Part shown: piece after piece, positions 1 through 5,115 of the stretch
Layout of the letters: each line of letters starts with the position of its first letter
Position numbering within the stretch: the first letter of the stretch is position 1
Origin: an uncultured Steroidobacter sp.
GTDB lineage: Bacteria > Pseudomonadota > Gammaproteobacteria > Steroidobacterales > Steroidobacteraceae
Direction of reading: 5' to 3'
Assembly (NCBI GenBank): GCA_938008435.1
Contig: CALLKK010000027.1
Span: 1-5,781, forward strand
DNA: 5,781 bases
Translations under genes and position numbers: made by a program
Notes under the pieces: model-generated
Databases searched by the model: none
Seen by the model: the letters and a program-made list of their open reading frames with translations, nothing else
What the model was told of the DNA's origin: nothing

Positions 1-309
1 CGCTCACCTACCTGCCGAGATCAACAACGTTCGGAGATTCTAGTTATCGACTGTCTACTTGACGGGGAAGCTTACGCTCTCGATAAAGGACATTCTTATC
101 GAAAAGATAAAGTACACACCTGTGATGGTGTCCTTTATGTAACTCTTTGTTTTTCTATGAAATCAAAAAACCATAAAGGACAGCCAGGATCCTGGCACGT
201 CCAATTACCTGCCGCCTTGTCCTTTAGCCGCCTCCGCAACGAACCAGTATTTCCGCCAACGTCTCTCGCCCTCGAAGCGCACCTTACCCTCCCGAACCAA
301 TTCATCTAG
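1..309 (+). CDS. Possible 3' end of an unidentified gene entering from the left edge
   Basis: A plus-strand frame is open from the first base of the window to a TAG at 307-309, giving 102 codons with no start inside the window. The first two thirds read like protein (for example EILVIDCLLDGEAY and CDGVLYVTLCF), and the three direct copies of the local ATAAAG repeat all fall in this same frame, encoding DKGH, DKVH and HKGQ. The last third is merely the antisense of the regulator fragment that ends at 205, so a genuine gene would have to overlap it by about 100 bases. I recognise no family. A chance open frame in this AT-richer DNA is at least as likely, so this is a weak call; the sequence to the left of the window would decide it. 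Confidence 0.2.
   Translation, partial: RSPTCRDQQRSEILVIDCLLDGEAYALDKGHSYRKDKVHTCDGVLYVTLCFSMKSKNHKGQPGSWHVQLPAALSFSRLRNEPVFPPTSLALEAHLTLPNQFI
82..182. repeat. Cluster of ATAAAGGACA repeats in both orientations
   Basis: The 10-mer ATAAAGGACA occurs exactly at 83-92 and 173-182, and as its reverse complement at 129-138. A one-mismatch copy (ATAAAGTACA) lies at 107-116, and a shortened inverted copy (TGTCCTTTA) at 219-227. The 107-120 copy and the 127-138 copy form an imperfect inverted repeat around a 6-base loop TGTGAT. CGATAA (81-86) and TTATCG (96-101) form a second small inverted repeat. The clustering is directly visible. Protein-binding iterons or the multi-site end of a mobile element are possible explanations, but I cannot assign one. 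Confidence 0.6.
183..196. repeat. Perfect 14-base palindrome downstream of the regulator fragment
   Basis: GCCAGGATCCTGGC is its own reverse complement. It lies 8 bases beyond the TAA stop of the minus-strand regulator fragment. In that direction the RNA could fold as GCCAG/CTGGC with a GATC loop, followed about 12 bases later by six T. The distance to the T-run is too long for a normal Rho-independent terminator, so a terminator role is only possible. It directly abuts the 173-182 copy of the ATAAAGGACA repeat. Confidence 0.4.
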
Positions 310-909
310 GGCGCGCTTCAAGGTCTTGGCCGAAATTTCCGCGCCAATGCGTCGGTTTATATCTGTGGAGGATGAGCTGGGATATCGCTCCAAATCCTCG
401 CAAATCAGCGCCCGCAATCGATGCGGCTGGATTCGCGCCAGCGTCGTCTTCCCATCCATCCCCGCTTCCTTCAACAGGTCGGGCGAAGCGAAGTACTTCA
501 TTGCCGCCGTGCGTCCGGTAGTCCCAATCAACTCAAAATCCAGTAGACGCCCGAGCCATGGTTTGAGCGGCGCGTCACCTGTCAACTCAAGCCGACCGGA
601 TAGTTCACGTGCGGTGAGTCCCTCGCTCTGCGCTAAGAGACCAAGCGTGATGCGTTCGCGCTGCGTGAGTTGGAAGCGCCTGTCTGCGTCTTCGAGTAGC
701 TGTATGAGCTCAGGTCGAAGGATGCGTCGCTCGATGACGACCTTCACCGAGTCTTCGCCTTCGACAGGCATTGGCACTGCTCGACCCGACGAGAGCAAGC
801 GGTCATACATCAGATCGAACCCGGTGCCCTCTTTTTCCATCAGCGCCAAATCGTGGAACACGCGCGCGAGACCATCGTTGCGACGACGACTGGCGTGAAG
901 AATATTCTC
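205..909 (-). pseudogene. 3' fragment of an AlbA_2/Schlafen-type ATP-binding transcriptional regulator
   Basis: About 234 C-terminal residues survive. The segment reading ENILHASRRRNDGLARVFHDL and then MEKEGTGFDLMYDRLL is typical of the C-terminal ATPase-like (HATPase_c_4) region of AlbA_2-domain proteins annotated as ATP-binding or RecG-like regulators. Behind it come helical segments with a winged-helix look (LTARELSGRLELTG; then ISAKTLKRALDELVREGKVRFEG) before the TAA at 205. The whole N-terminal AlbA_2 domain is absent. The frame stays open upstream to a TTG at 1047, but those residues are only the antisense of the sorA fragment and match nothing in the family, so I end the gene at about 909. 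No ATG lies in the conserved part before the one at 840. The surviving part shows no internal stop or frameshift, which suggests recent truncation. Such proteins often sit in defence or mobile islands (general knowledge). The family is fairly sure; the exact role is unknown. Confidence 0.75.
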
Positions 910-1135
910 GCAGGATGGCGGCAGATCGTGGAAGGCCGCGACGCTCGGTCGGGATCTCGGGCGTTTCGCGTGGCGAGCATTCAAATGGCCGCTCGATACG
1001 ACGCGCTCCGGTCCAATCGACTTGTCGGTGCGCGCCACGAGTCGCAACGGCGCTCAGCAGCCCAACCAGCTCACGCCAAATCCTTCGGGCTATCACCACA
1101 ACATCATCCAGACGCTGCAGCTGGTGGTCGCATGA
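902..1135 (+). pseudogene. sorA: 3' fragment of a SorA-like molybdopterin sulfite dehydrogenase (dimerisation domain)
   Basis: From 902 to the TGA at 1133-1135 a plus-strand frame encodes about 77 residues with the hallmarks of the C-terminal Mo-cofactor oxidoreductase dimerisation domain. These are FSQDGGRSWK (905-934), AWRAFKWPLD, SVRATSRNGAQQP (1025-1063) and NPSGYHHN (1079-1102). In sulfite oxidases and SorA this domain follows the catalytic molybdopterin domain, which is wholly missing here. A TGA at 896-898 closes the frame upstream, and everything to the left is the antisense of the regulator fragment. The TGA overlaps the ATG of the cytochrome gene (ATGA, 1132-1135), the tight coupling expected of sorA-sorB pairs. 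The fragment has no start codon of its own and cannot make a working enzyme. The domain call is firm; sulfite as the original substrate is inferred from the partner cytochrome. Confidence 0.8.
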
Positions 1136-1440
1136 GAAACGGTGCGTTGACGTTCGTGCTCATCGTCGGTGTTCTCGCGGCGAGCTCATCGCGCGCGGCG
1201 GAGGAGCACGTACAACTGAAGGACGGCGTCGGTCGTGACCTGACGATGGCACGGTGCGTGATTTGTCACAGCATCGATTACATCACCATGGTCGCGCCAC
1301 TGATGGATCGTGCAGGGTGGGAGAAAAGCGTTCGAAAAATGATCGACGTGTTCGGAGCGCCAGTGAGCGAGCAAGAGGCGAGCACGATCGTCGACTATCT
1401 GGGCGAGCACTACGCAGCCGCGGAAGCGCCTCGCCAGTGA
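1132..1440 (+). CDS. sorB: SorB-like periplasmic monohaem cytochrome c subunit
   Basis: This 102-residue protein opens with a Sec signal peptide (MRNGALTFVLIVGVLAASSS, probable cut after the Ala-rich stretch near residue 22). It has one haem-c site, CVICH, at residues 42-46, followed by SIDYI. The later part, WEKSVRKMIDVFGAPV and then ASTIVDYLGEHY, matches the pattern of SorB, the small subunit of sulfite dehydrogenase (cytochrome). Met70 in the KMI motif is a likely sixth haem ligand. In that enzyme SorA oxidises sulfite at the molybdenum centre and SorB takes the electrons in the periplasm. ATG 1132 is chosen because it starts the signal peptide and overlaps the sorA stop; the open frame extends further upstream, but only as an out-of-frame reading of sorA. 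The gene is intact while its catalytic partner is a remnant, so it may be an orphan without its own promoter. A different substrate of the lost oxidoreductase cannot be excluded. Confidence 0.8.
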   Translation: MRNGALTFVLIVGVLAASSSRAAEEHVQLKDGVGRDLTMARCVICHSIDYITMVAPLMDRAGWEKSVRKMIDVFGAPVSEQEASTIVDYLGEHYAAAEAPRQ

Positions 1441-1454
1441 GCGGGACTTCGAAG

Positions 1455-2831
1455 CTAAGGTCGCCCTTCTTCCTCGTTGGAGCACCGAAGCGGCGCGCCC
1501 GCTGCCGCGGACGCAACCGGATCACTGCCGGATAAATAGTCTTGCCACGTCCACTCGACGGCGATGTCCGGTTCGAGATCGTGCACGTCGATGTTGAAGT
1601 GCAAGTGCTCTTTGAGATCTGTCGGAAATGGAGTGTCCGAATAGTGATGCAGACCATCGGCGTAGTGCATCACGACGCGCGAGTTCGGCAGAGGAACATT
1701 GCCGCCCTCCGCCCAGAAGTCGAGCACATCGCCCGGATGACTGCCGACGAGAATCGCCTTGCTCTTCTCGCGGAGTAAGGCGGCGACCGTGATCCCCGCG
1801 GAGAATGTCGAGGGGCCGACGATCACTGCGATAGCGCCGCGTTCACGGCCGAGTGGCGTTCGTGCGAGCGCCTCCAGCAGTGGCCTTGCGAGCTGCAGGT
1901 TGCCGCCGGTGTTGAAACGCAGATCCAGCACGAGCTTGCGCGGCGCTCGAGCGGCGATCGTTGCGAGCAATCGTTCGCCGAACATTCGCACCGTTTCCTG
2001 TCCCGGTGCATCCGAGGAGCGGTTGTAGCGCACGTAAAGAACGTCGCGATCGCATCGAACGTAGTTGTAATGCAGCTCCGGCGCGGACAAGGCGGGTGTC
2101 AGGTTGCGCTGTGCCAGCACGTGCGTCCAGCCTGTGGCAGCTGGATGTTGCGGCGAGAGGAACCACCAGCCTTCTTCGGGACCCGTGCGTGGATCCAGCG
2201 GCTCGGCGCGCAGTCGTACCGTTCGCGATGTTTCCTCGGTTTGCACCGAGAACTCGGCGACCTCATCGTCTATCACTCGGACGCCGAGCAGCGCATCCGG
2301 GCTCGTCAGCGTGTAGGTGCTCATGTAATCAGACCATCCGGCGTTACCGGCGTAGAGCGTGCGCACCTTCTCGAATGCCTGCTCGATGGGAACGCCTTCA
2401 ATGTGCGTGATCTTGTTGCCCACTAGCGGCGTCGCTTCTGCCTTGCCGGCTACGACGTACCAGCCATCGGGGAATCGCCAGATGCGAAGAGGATAGCGGC
2501 GCCAGTAGCTTCCATTACGCAGTAGATACGCCCGCGTATGAGCATTGCCGGACAGCGCCGCTGCGCGAGCGAGGCTCGCGACAATCTGCTGATCGGTAAG
2601 TTGATCGATGCGTGAGCGAGTGCGCTCGATCTCATCGTGAGCGGCACGCCTGGCCTCAGCGGAGTAGCTGAGGTCCTTCTGTAGAAAGATGTCGCGCGCG
2701 ACGATCAGGTCTTCTTGCCACGCCGAAGCGCGGTCTTTCCCCTGCACGACGCTCGTTGCCGTCAGCACGACAGCAGCAACGATGGTGCATACCGCCGCTT
2801 TCGCCGACGATCGCGAATCGAGTTGACGCAC
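1455..2831 (-). CDS. Exported S41-family peptidase-like protein
   Basis: The protein has 458 residues. A positively charged start and a hydrophobic stretch (residues about 11-29) indicate export. Residues 95-100 (GNAHTR) correspond to the GDGHT motif of S41 proteins. Residues about 115-160 (PLRIWRFPDGWYVV, LVGNKITHIEGVPIEQAF) form a PDZ-like segment. The core is LDLRFNTGGN (302-311) and VGPSTFSAG (338-346), with Ser344 in the nucleophile position. After it come GGNVPLPNS (376-384) and PDIAVEWTWQDYLSGSDPV (421-439), typical of the S41 subgroup with an LPNS motif and a C-terminal DPxxAVE-W-DY ending. No Lys sits where Tsp/CtpA proteases keep their catalytic base, so activity may use another residue or be lost. 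The GTG at 2831 is the only start that includes the signal; the ribosome site ahead of it (GAGAAGCGGGG) is weak. The gene converges on the cytochrome gene with 14 bases between stops and no visible terminator. The substrate is unknown. Confidence 0.75.
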   Translation of the reverse strand: MRQLDSRSSAKAAVCTIVAAVVLTATSVVQGKDRASAWQEDLIVARDIFLQKDLSYSAEARRAAHDEIERTRSRIDQLTDQQIVASLARAAALSGNAHTRAYLLRNGSYWRRYPLRIWRFPDGWYVVAGKAEATPLVGNKITHIEGVPIEQAFEKVRTLYAGNAGWSDYMSTYTLTSPDALLGVRVIDDEVAEFSVQTEETSRTVRLRAEPLDPRTGPEEGWWFLSPQHPAATGWTHVLAQRNLTPALSAPELHYNYVRCDRDVLYVRYNRSSDAPGQETVRMFGERLLATIAARAPRKLVLDLRFNTGGNLQLARPLLEALARTPLGRERGAIAVIVGPSTFSAGITVAALLREKSKAILVGSHPGDVLDFWAEGGNVPLPNSRVVMHYADGLHHYSDTPFPTDLKEHLHFNIDVHDLEPDIAVEWTWQDYLSGSDPVASAAAGAPLRCSNEEEGRP

Positions 2832-2978
2832 GTGCAGCCCCGCTTCTCAAGGTGTCACCTTAGAGATGCGCGGGAGAGACGAAAGGTTTATGGGGCGCTT
2901 TTTGTGACTTCGCCTTTGAGGCAGATTCGAGCGCGATCGTGCTCGTTGCGCATCGGCTGCGTTCGCTTCAGCTCACCG
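2832..2978. other. Spacer between the lipoprotein and S41 genes
   Basis: This gap on the minus strand holds the palindrome at 2845-2866 and no convincing -35/-10 pair or Rho-independent terminator. Its size leaves room for a separate promoter, so joint transcription of the two genes is uncertain. Confidence 0.5.
2845..2866. promoter_or_regulatory. Operator-like palindrome upstream of the S41 gene
   Basis: AAGGTG-T-CACCTT (2849-2861) is a perfect 6+6 inverted repeat around one base. TCTC and GAGA extend it to 10 pairs if one unpaired A at 2862 is skipped. The centre lies about 24 bases before the GTG start of the S41 gene. A one-base spacer is too short for an RNA hairpin, so a dimeric DNA-binding protein is the likelier reader. 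I cannot name a regulator. Confidence 0.4.
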
Positions 2979-4049
2979 CTACGGAAGAACGAATCGGAAC
3001 TCGCTCTGCGCTACTCGGCCGGACAGCTCGAATGTCTCGTCGCCGTCTTCGTCCAGTTCCCAGGTCAAATACGCTGGGTCGGCATCGACCGCCATGCGAA
3101 CCGTTACGACGGCGGCACCTTCCTCGGCTTGTTCGGTGTACTGGAAGCTACCCGCCTCGAGGACGAGCTCGCCATTCACGATGCCGAAATCCAGCGTCGT
3201 GGTGCTCTCGAGCCTTTGCATGAGTCCGCCGAAGAAGGCGGGGAACCATTCGATGTGCGCATCCACCGCATCCAAATCGGTGAGGTTCGACTCGACGCGC
3301 GCACGGGTGTCGAGTGCGACGTCGTGCTCGCCGTTCTTGAAGCGCTGGAAGGTCTGCAGCGGGATTTCCGGGTCGCTGATCCCGTCGATGTCGCCGATCT
3401 CGACGCGCCCGTCCTCCAGCTCTCTGACGAAGAGAATCGCACCGTACTCCAACGTGGTGGTGTCACCGACCCGCAAACCATATCCCTGGTAGTCGTCGTA
3501 TCGCTGACCATACGCGAACGACCACATCTCATGGTTCGTGTTGTACCAACCCATGCTGCCGCCGGTCATGCCTTGAAAGTCGGTGTACGAGTACACGAGG
3601 ACTTCTTCCTTGAAGTCGTACTGGCTGTTGCCGTTGAGATCGATCCACTGATGAACGGTGATCTCTTCACCGCTCGGCATCGTCACGACATACGGCTCGC
3701 TCGGGCACGCGTCGTCCCCGCACAGCGGCGTCGGACCGTGGGCCGTGACTTGGTCGGCCACGATCTCCGGAATGCGCTTGATATCCGACTTGCCGATCTT
3801 CTCGAGCATGATCACCGCGGCGACCATCTCTTCGATGCTTTCCTTGTACAGATCGAAACCCGTCTTCGGCTCGGGCTCAGGTTCCGGCTCAGGTTCGGGT
3901 TCCGGTTCAGGCTCCGGGTCAGGGTTCGGATTGTTCGTGCTCGGCGGATTCACGGGAGGATTAGTGCCTCCGCTTCCGCCACCTCCGCCGCACGCGGCGA
4001 GCAGTATGGAAAGCAAAATCAGTGCAGAAAGTCGCGTAGTCGAATACAT
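2979..4049 (-). CDS. Lipoprotein of unknown function with a Gly-rich and (EP)8 linker
   Basis: This 356-residue protein starts with a lipoprotein signal peptide ending in LLAAC, with Cys20 as the lipidated residue. Gly or Ser at the next positions give no inner-membrane retention signal (no Asp at +2), so outer-membrane anchoring is likely. A low-complexity linker follows: Gly/Ser, then Pro/Asn, then DP and eight EP repeats, up to about residue 62. The remaining ~290 residues form an acidic domain with many aromatic residues and probable beta strands (GMTGGSMGWYNTNHEMWSF). It has a Cys pair (LCGDDAC) that could form a disulfide and two acidic loops, DLNGNSQYDFKEE and DEDGDETFE, that resemble calcium-binding loops without a clean EF-hand. 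The C-terminus ends ELSGRVAQSEFRFVLP. The ATG at 4049 fits the signal peptide; the ribosome site is weak. I recognise no named family. The gene lies 70 bases behind the small periplasmic protein gene on the same strand, so the two could be one transcript. Confidence 0.8.
   Translation of the reverse strand: MYSTTRLSALILLSILLAACGGGGGSGGTNPPVNPPSTNNPNPDPEPEPEPEPEPEPEPEPKTGFDLYKESIEEMVAAVIMLEKIGKSDIKRIPEIVADQVTAHGPTPLCGDDACPSEPYVVTMPSGEEITVHQWIDLNGNSQYDFKEEVLVYSYTDFQGMTGGSMGWYNTNHEMWSFAYGQRYDDYQGYGLRVGDTTTLEYGAILFVRELEDGRVEIGDIDGISDPEIPLQTFQRFKNGEHDVALDTRARVESNLTDLDAVDAHIEWFPAFFGGLMQRLESTTTLDFGIVNGELVLEAGSFQYTEQAEEGAAVVTVRMAVDADPAYLTWELDEDGDETFELSGRVAQSEFRFVLP
3867..3923 (-). repeat. Low-complexity DP-(EP)8 coding tract
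   Basis: A 6-base degenerate unit (GAR CCN on the coding strand) is repeated eight times after a GAC CCT, encoding DP then (EP)8 in the lipoprotein linker. The glutamate and proline codons vary between copies, so the DNA is not a perfect microsatellite. Whole-unit gain or loss would stay in frame and alter only linker length. Confidence 0.85.
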
Positions 4050-4119
4050 CGTTCATCTCGTGCGCGGCGTAGTCCGTGCCGCAGATGGACAGCGAAGCTG
4101 TGTTCGCGCGTTACCGGGT

Positions 4120-4650
4120 CTAACGATAAGAGGCCGATCCCGCGTCAGAGCTGCTAGACGCTGAGTTTTGATTGCGCCCCGGTGCTGTATCGAGGTCAGG
4201 AGCCGAGAATCCTTCGTCCATCATGCGGCTCGTTCCGTAGATGAGTCCCGCATTGGGCTTCGCTTGGGGCGACAGCAGCACGATGACGACATCGCCGTCG
4301 ACGAACACGGCGGACTTGTCGCCGTTCGCGGGGATATCTTTCGCGAGCAGTTTGTACTGCTGGGTGAGCTTCGATAGCAGGACGTCGAACTCGCTCTTGC
4401 GCCATTGAGTGACAACGCCATGGATGATCGAATCACCGTCTGCTATCACCAGCACATTGGTCAGTCCGTCCGCCTCGGCTCCCTCCAAGTGGAACCATTC
4501 GTAGCCGGACTGATGGCTGACCGACGTCAAGCGGTACGTGGATCGCGCGTCGTCGACCGTGCTCTTGCCGATCTTCAATCCGAATGCAGCGGTTTCGGCG
4601 AGAGCCGGGCCCGCGAAAATCAGCGCCGCAGCGATCAGCAGCTTCTTCAT
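4120..4650 (-). CDS. Small exported protein of unknown function
   Basis: The protein has 176 residues. MKKLLIAAALIFAGPALA is a textbook Sec signal peptide with a cut after ALA, leaving a mature chain starting ETAAFG. The mature part (FGLKIGKSTVDDARSTY, GYEWFHLEG, TNVLVIADGDSIIHGVV, FDVLLSKLTQQYKLLAKDIP, VFVDGDVVIVLLSP) reads as a small alternating alpha/beta domain. The last ~20 residues are Ser-rich and probably disordered. No cysteine and no catalytic motif is visible. I recognise no named family, although small periplasmic proteins with an opening FGLxxGxSTVxxA are commonly annotated as hypothetical. ATG 4650 is preferred over ATG 4665 because it begins the signal peptide and has GGGAG about six bases upstream. 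It is the first gene of the three-gene minus-strand run, so any promoter for the run should lie between 4651 and about 4760; I could not pick one with confidence. Confidence 0.75.
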   Translation of the reverse strand: MKKLLIAAALIFAGPALAETAAFGLKIGKSTVDDARSTYRLTSVSHQSGYEWFHLEGAEADGLTNVLVIADGDSIIHGVVTQWRKSEFDVLLSKLTQQYKLLAKDIPANGDKSAVFVDGDVVIVLLSPQAKPNAGLIYGTSRMMDEGFSAPDLDTAPGRNQNSASSSSDAGSASYR

Positions 4651-4968
4651 GTGATCTCCCGTCATGTCCGATTTGACGTCTTATCGGCAGGGACAGAAGC
4701 CGCTTGATACGGGTGTGGTAGGAGTCTCTGCTCGGGGAAATCCTGGCGCGGCGCACCGAAGAGGGTCATCGATCGAACGCACGGTCGGGTGATCCCTGAA
4801 GCTCCATCTCGATCTGCGCGCTGGTTCGTGCGGATAGTAGGTCGGTGCGTGTCCCAAATTGCGACCTCGTTCACACGCTGTTTACACCGCGATACACATT
4901 GTTACGGACCGTTACTCGTAAGCGTCCGGTCACCACCGTCTGATCCTTGGCATCTCATTCTCCGATGA
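4651..4968. other. Non-coding stretch between the exported-protein gene and the mobile element
   Basis: No open frame here looks like protein on either strand. The stretch should carry the minus-strand promoter of the exported-protein gene; GATAAG near 4682 could be a -10 element, but no good -35 goes with it. A direct repeat GTTACGGACC/GTTACTCG and an AT-richer patch lie near 4880-4920. No tRNA-like fold was found. Confidence 0.4.
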
Positions 4969-4969
4969 T

Positions 4970-5026
4970 GTGTCCTAAGTGAAGGACACGGTGTACGTGT
5001 CCATTTGGGAGAGGAGATGGACACGT
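4970..5026. promoter_or_regulatory. Four alternating GTGTCC/GGACAC words forming two hairpins around a ribosome binding site
   Basis: GTGTCC occurs at 4970-4975 and 4997-5002, and GGACAC at 4984-4989 and 5019-5024, in alternating order. The first pair gives a 6-base stem with an 8-base loop. The second extends to a perfect 10-base inverted repeat, ACGTGTCCAT (4995-5004) and ATGGACACGT (5017-5026). In plus-strand RNA its 12-base loop holds GGGAGAGGAG and its 3' arm holds the ATG at 5017. All four words are complementary, so alternative pairings are possible, as in a translational switch. Equally, these could be transposase-binding sites at an element's end. Confidence 0.5.
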
Positions 5027-5043
5027 TGTCATCGCCGAAGTAA
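5017..5043 (+). pseudogene. Start of a possible host gene cut off after a few codons by the IS21 element
   Basis: ATG at 5017 is preceded by GGGAG with a five-base gap, a strong ribosome site. It reads MDTLSSPK and then TAA at 5041-5043, inside the first terminal repeat of the IS21 element. The good initiation site and immediate stop suggest a gene whose 5' end was separated from its body by insertion. A chance match cannot be ruled out from eight codons; if the element's outer tip lies upstream at about 5018, this reading fails. Confidence 0.3.
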
Positions 5044-5079
5044 AACTGACCCACCCCCGGCGAAGTAATTTTGACCCCC
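5036..5079 (+). repeat. Two direct terminal repeats of the IS21 element
   Basis: Two 19-base units, at 5036-5054 and 5061-5079, share CGAAGTAA....TGACCC.C and are offset by exactly 25 bases. They lie just inside the presumed left tip and about 40 bases before istA. Transposase binding is inferred from IS21 itself, where such internal terminal repeats are known. Confidence 0.7.
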
Positions 5080-5115
5080 CTGGGCGAGGATGGCGGCTTT
5101 TTCCGAGCCGTCGAG

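Noticed and set aside
82..182. CRISPR array
   Set aside because: The repeats are only 10 bases, in mixed orientation and unevenly spaced.
910..1047. N-terminal extension of the regulator fragment to a TTG at 1047
   Set aside because: These 46 residues are the antisense of the sorA tail, contain none of the family's motifs and start from a weak TTG.
853..1131. Longer start for the cytochrome gene
   Set aside because: The extension is an out-of-frame reading of the sorA tail and of the regulator's antisense, and it would bury the signal peptide inside the protein.
1436..1460. Bidirectional terminator between the converging cytochrome and S41 genes
   Set aside because: Only an 8-base CTTCGAAG palindrome is present, with no stem-loop and T-run.
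2715..4157. 480-codon plus-strand open frame
   Set aside because: It is the antisense of the lipoprotein gene; its Arg/Gly/Phe low-complexity run is just the reverse of the EP repeat, and the minus-strand reading has a proper signal peptide.
4662..4874. 70-codon minus-strand frame ahead of the exported-protein gene
   Set aside because: GTG start, no clear ribosome site, no recognisable pattern, and it overlaps the expected promoter region.
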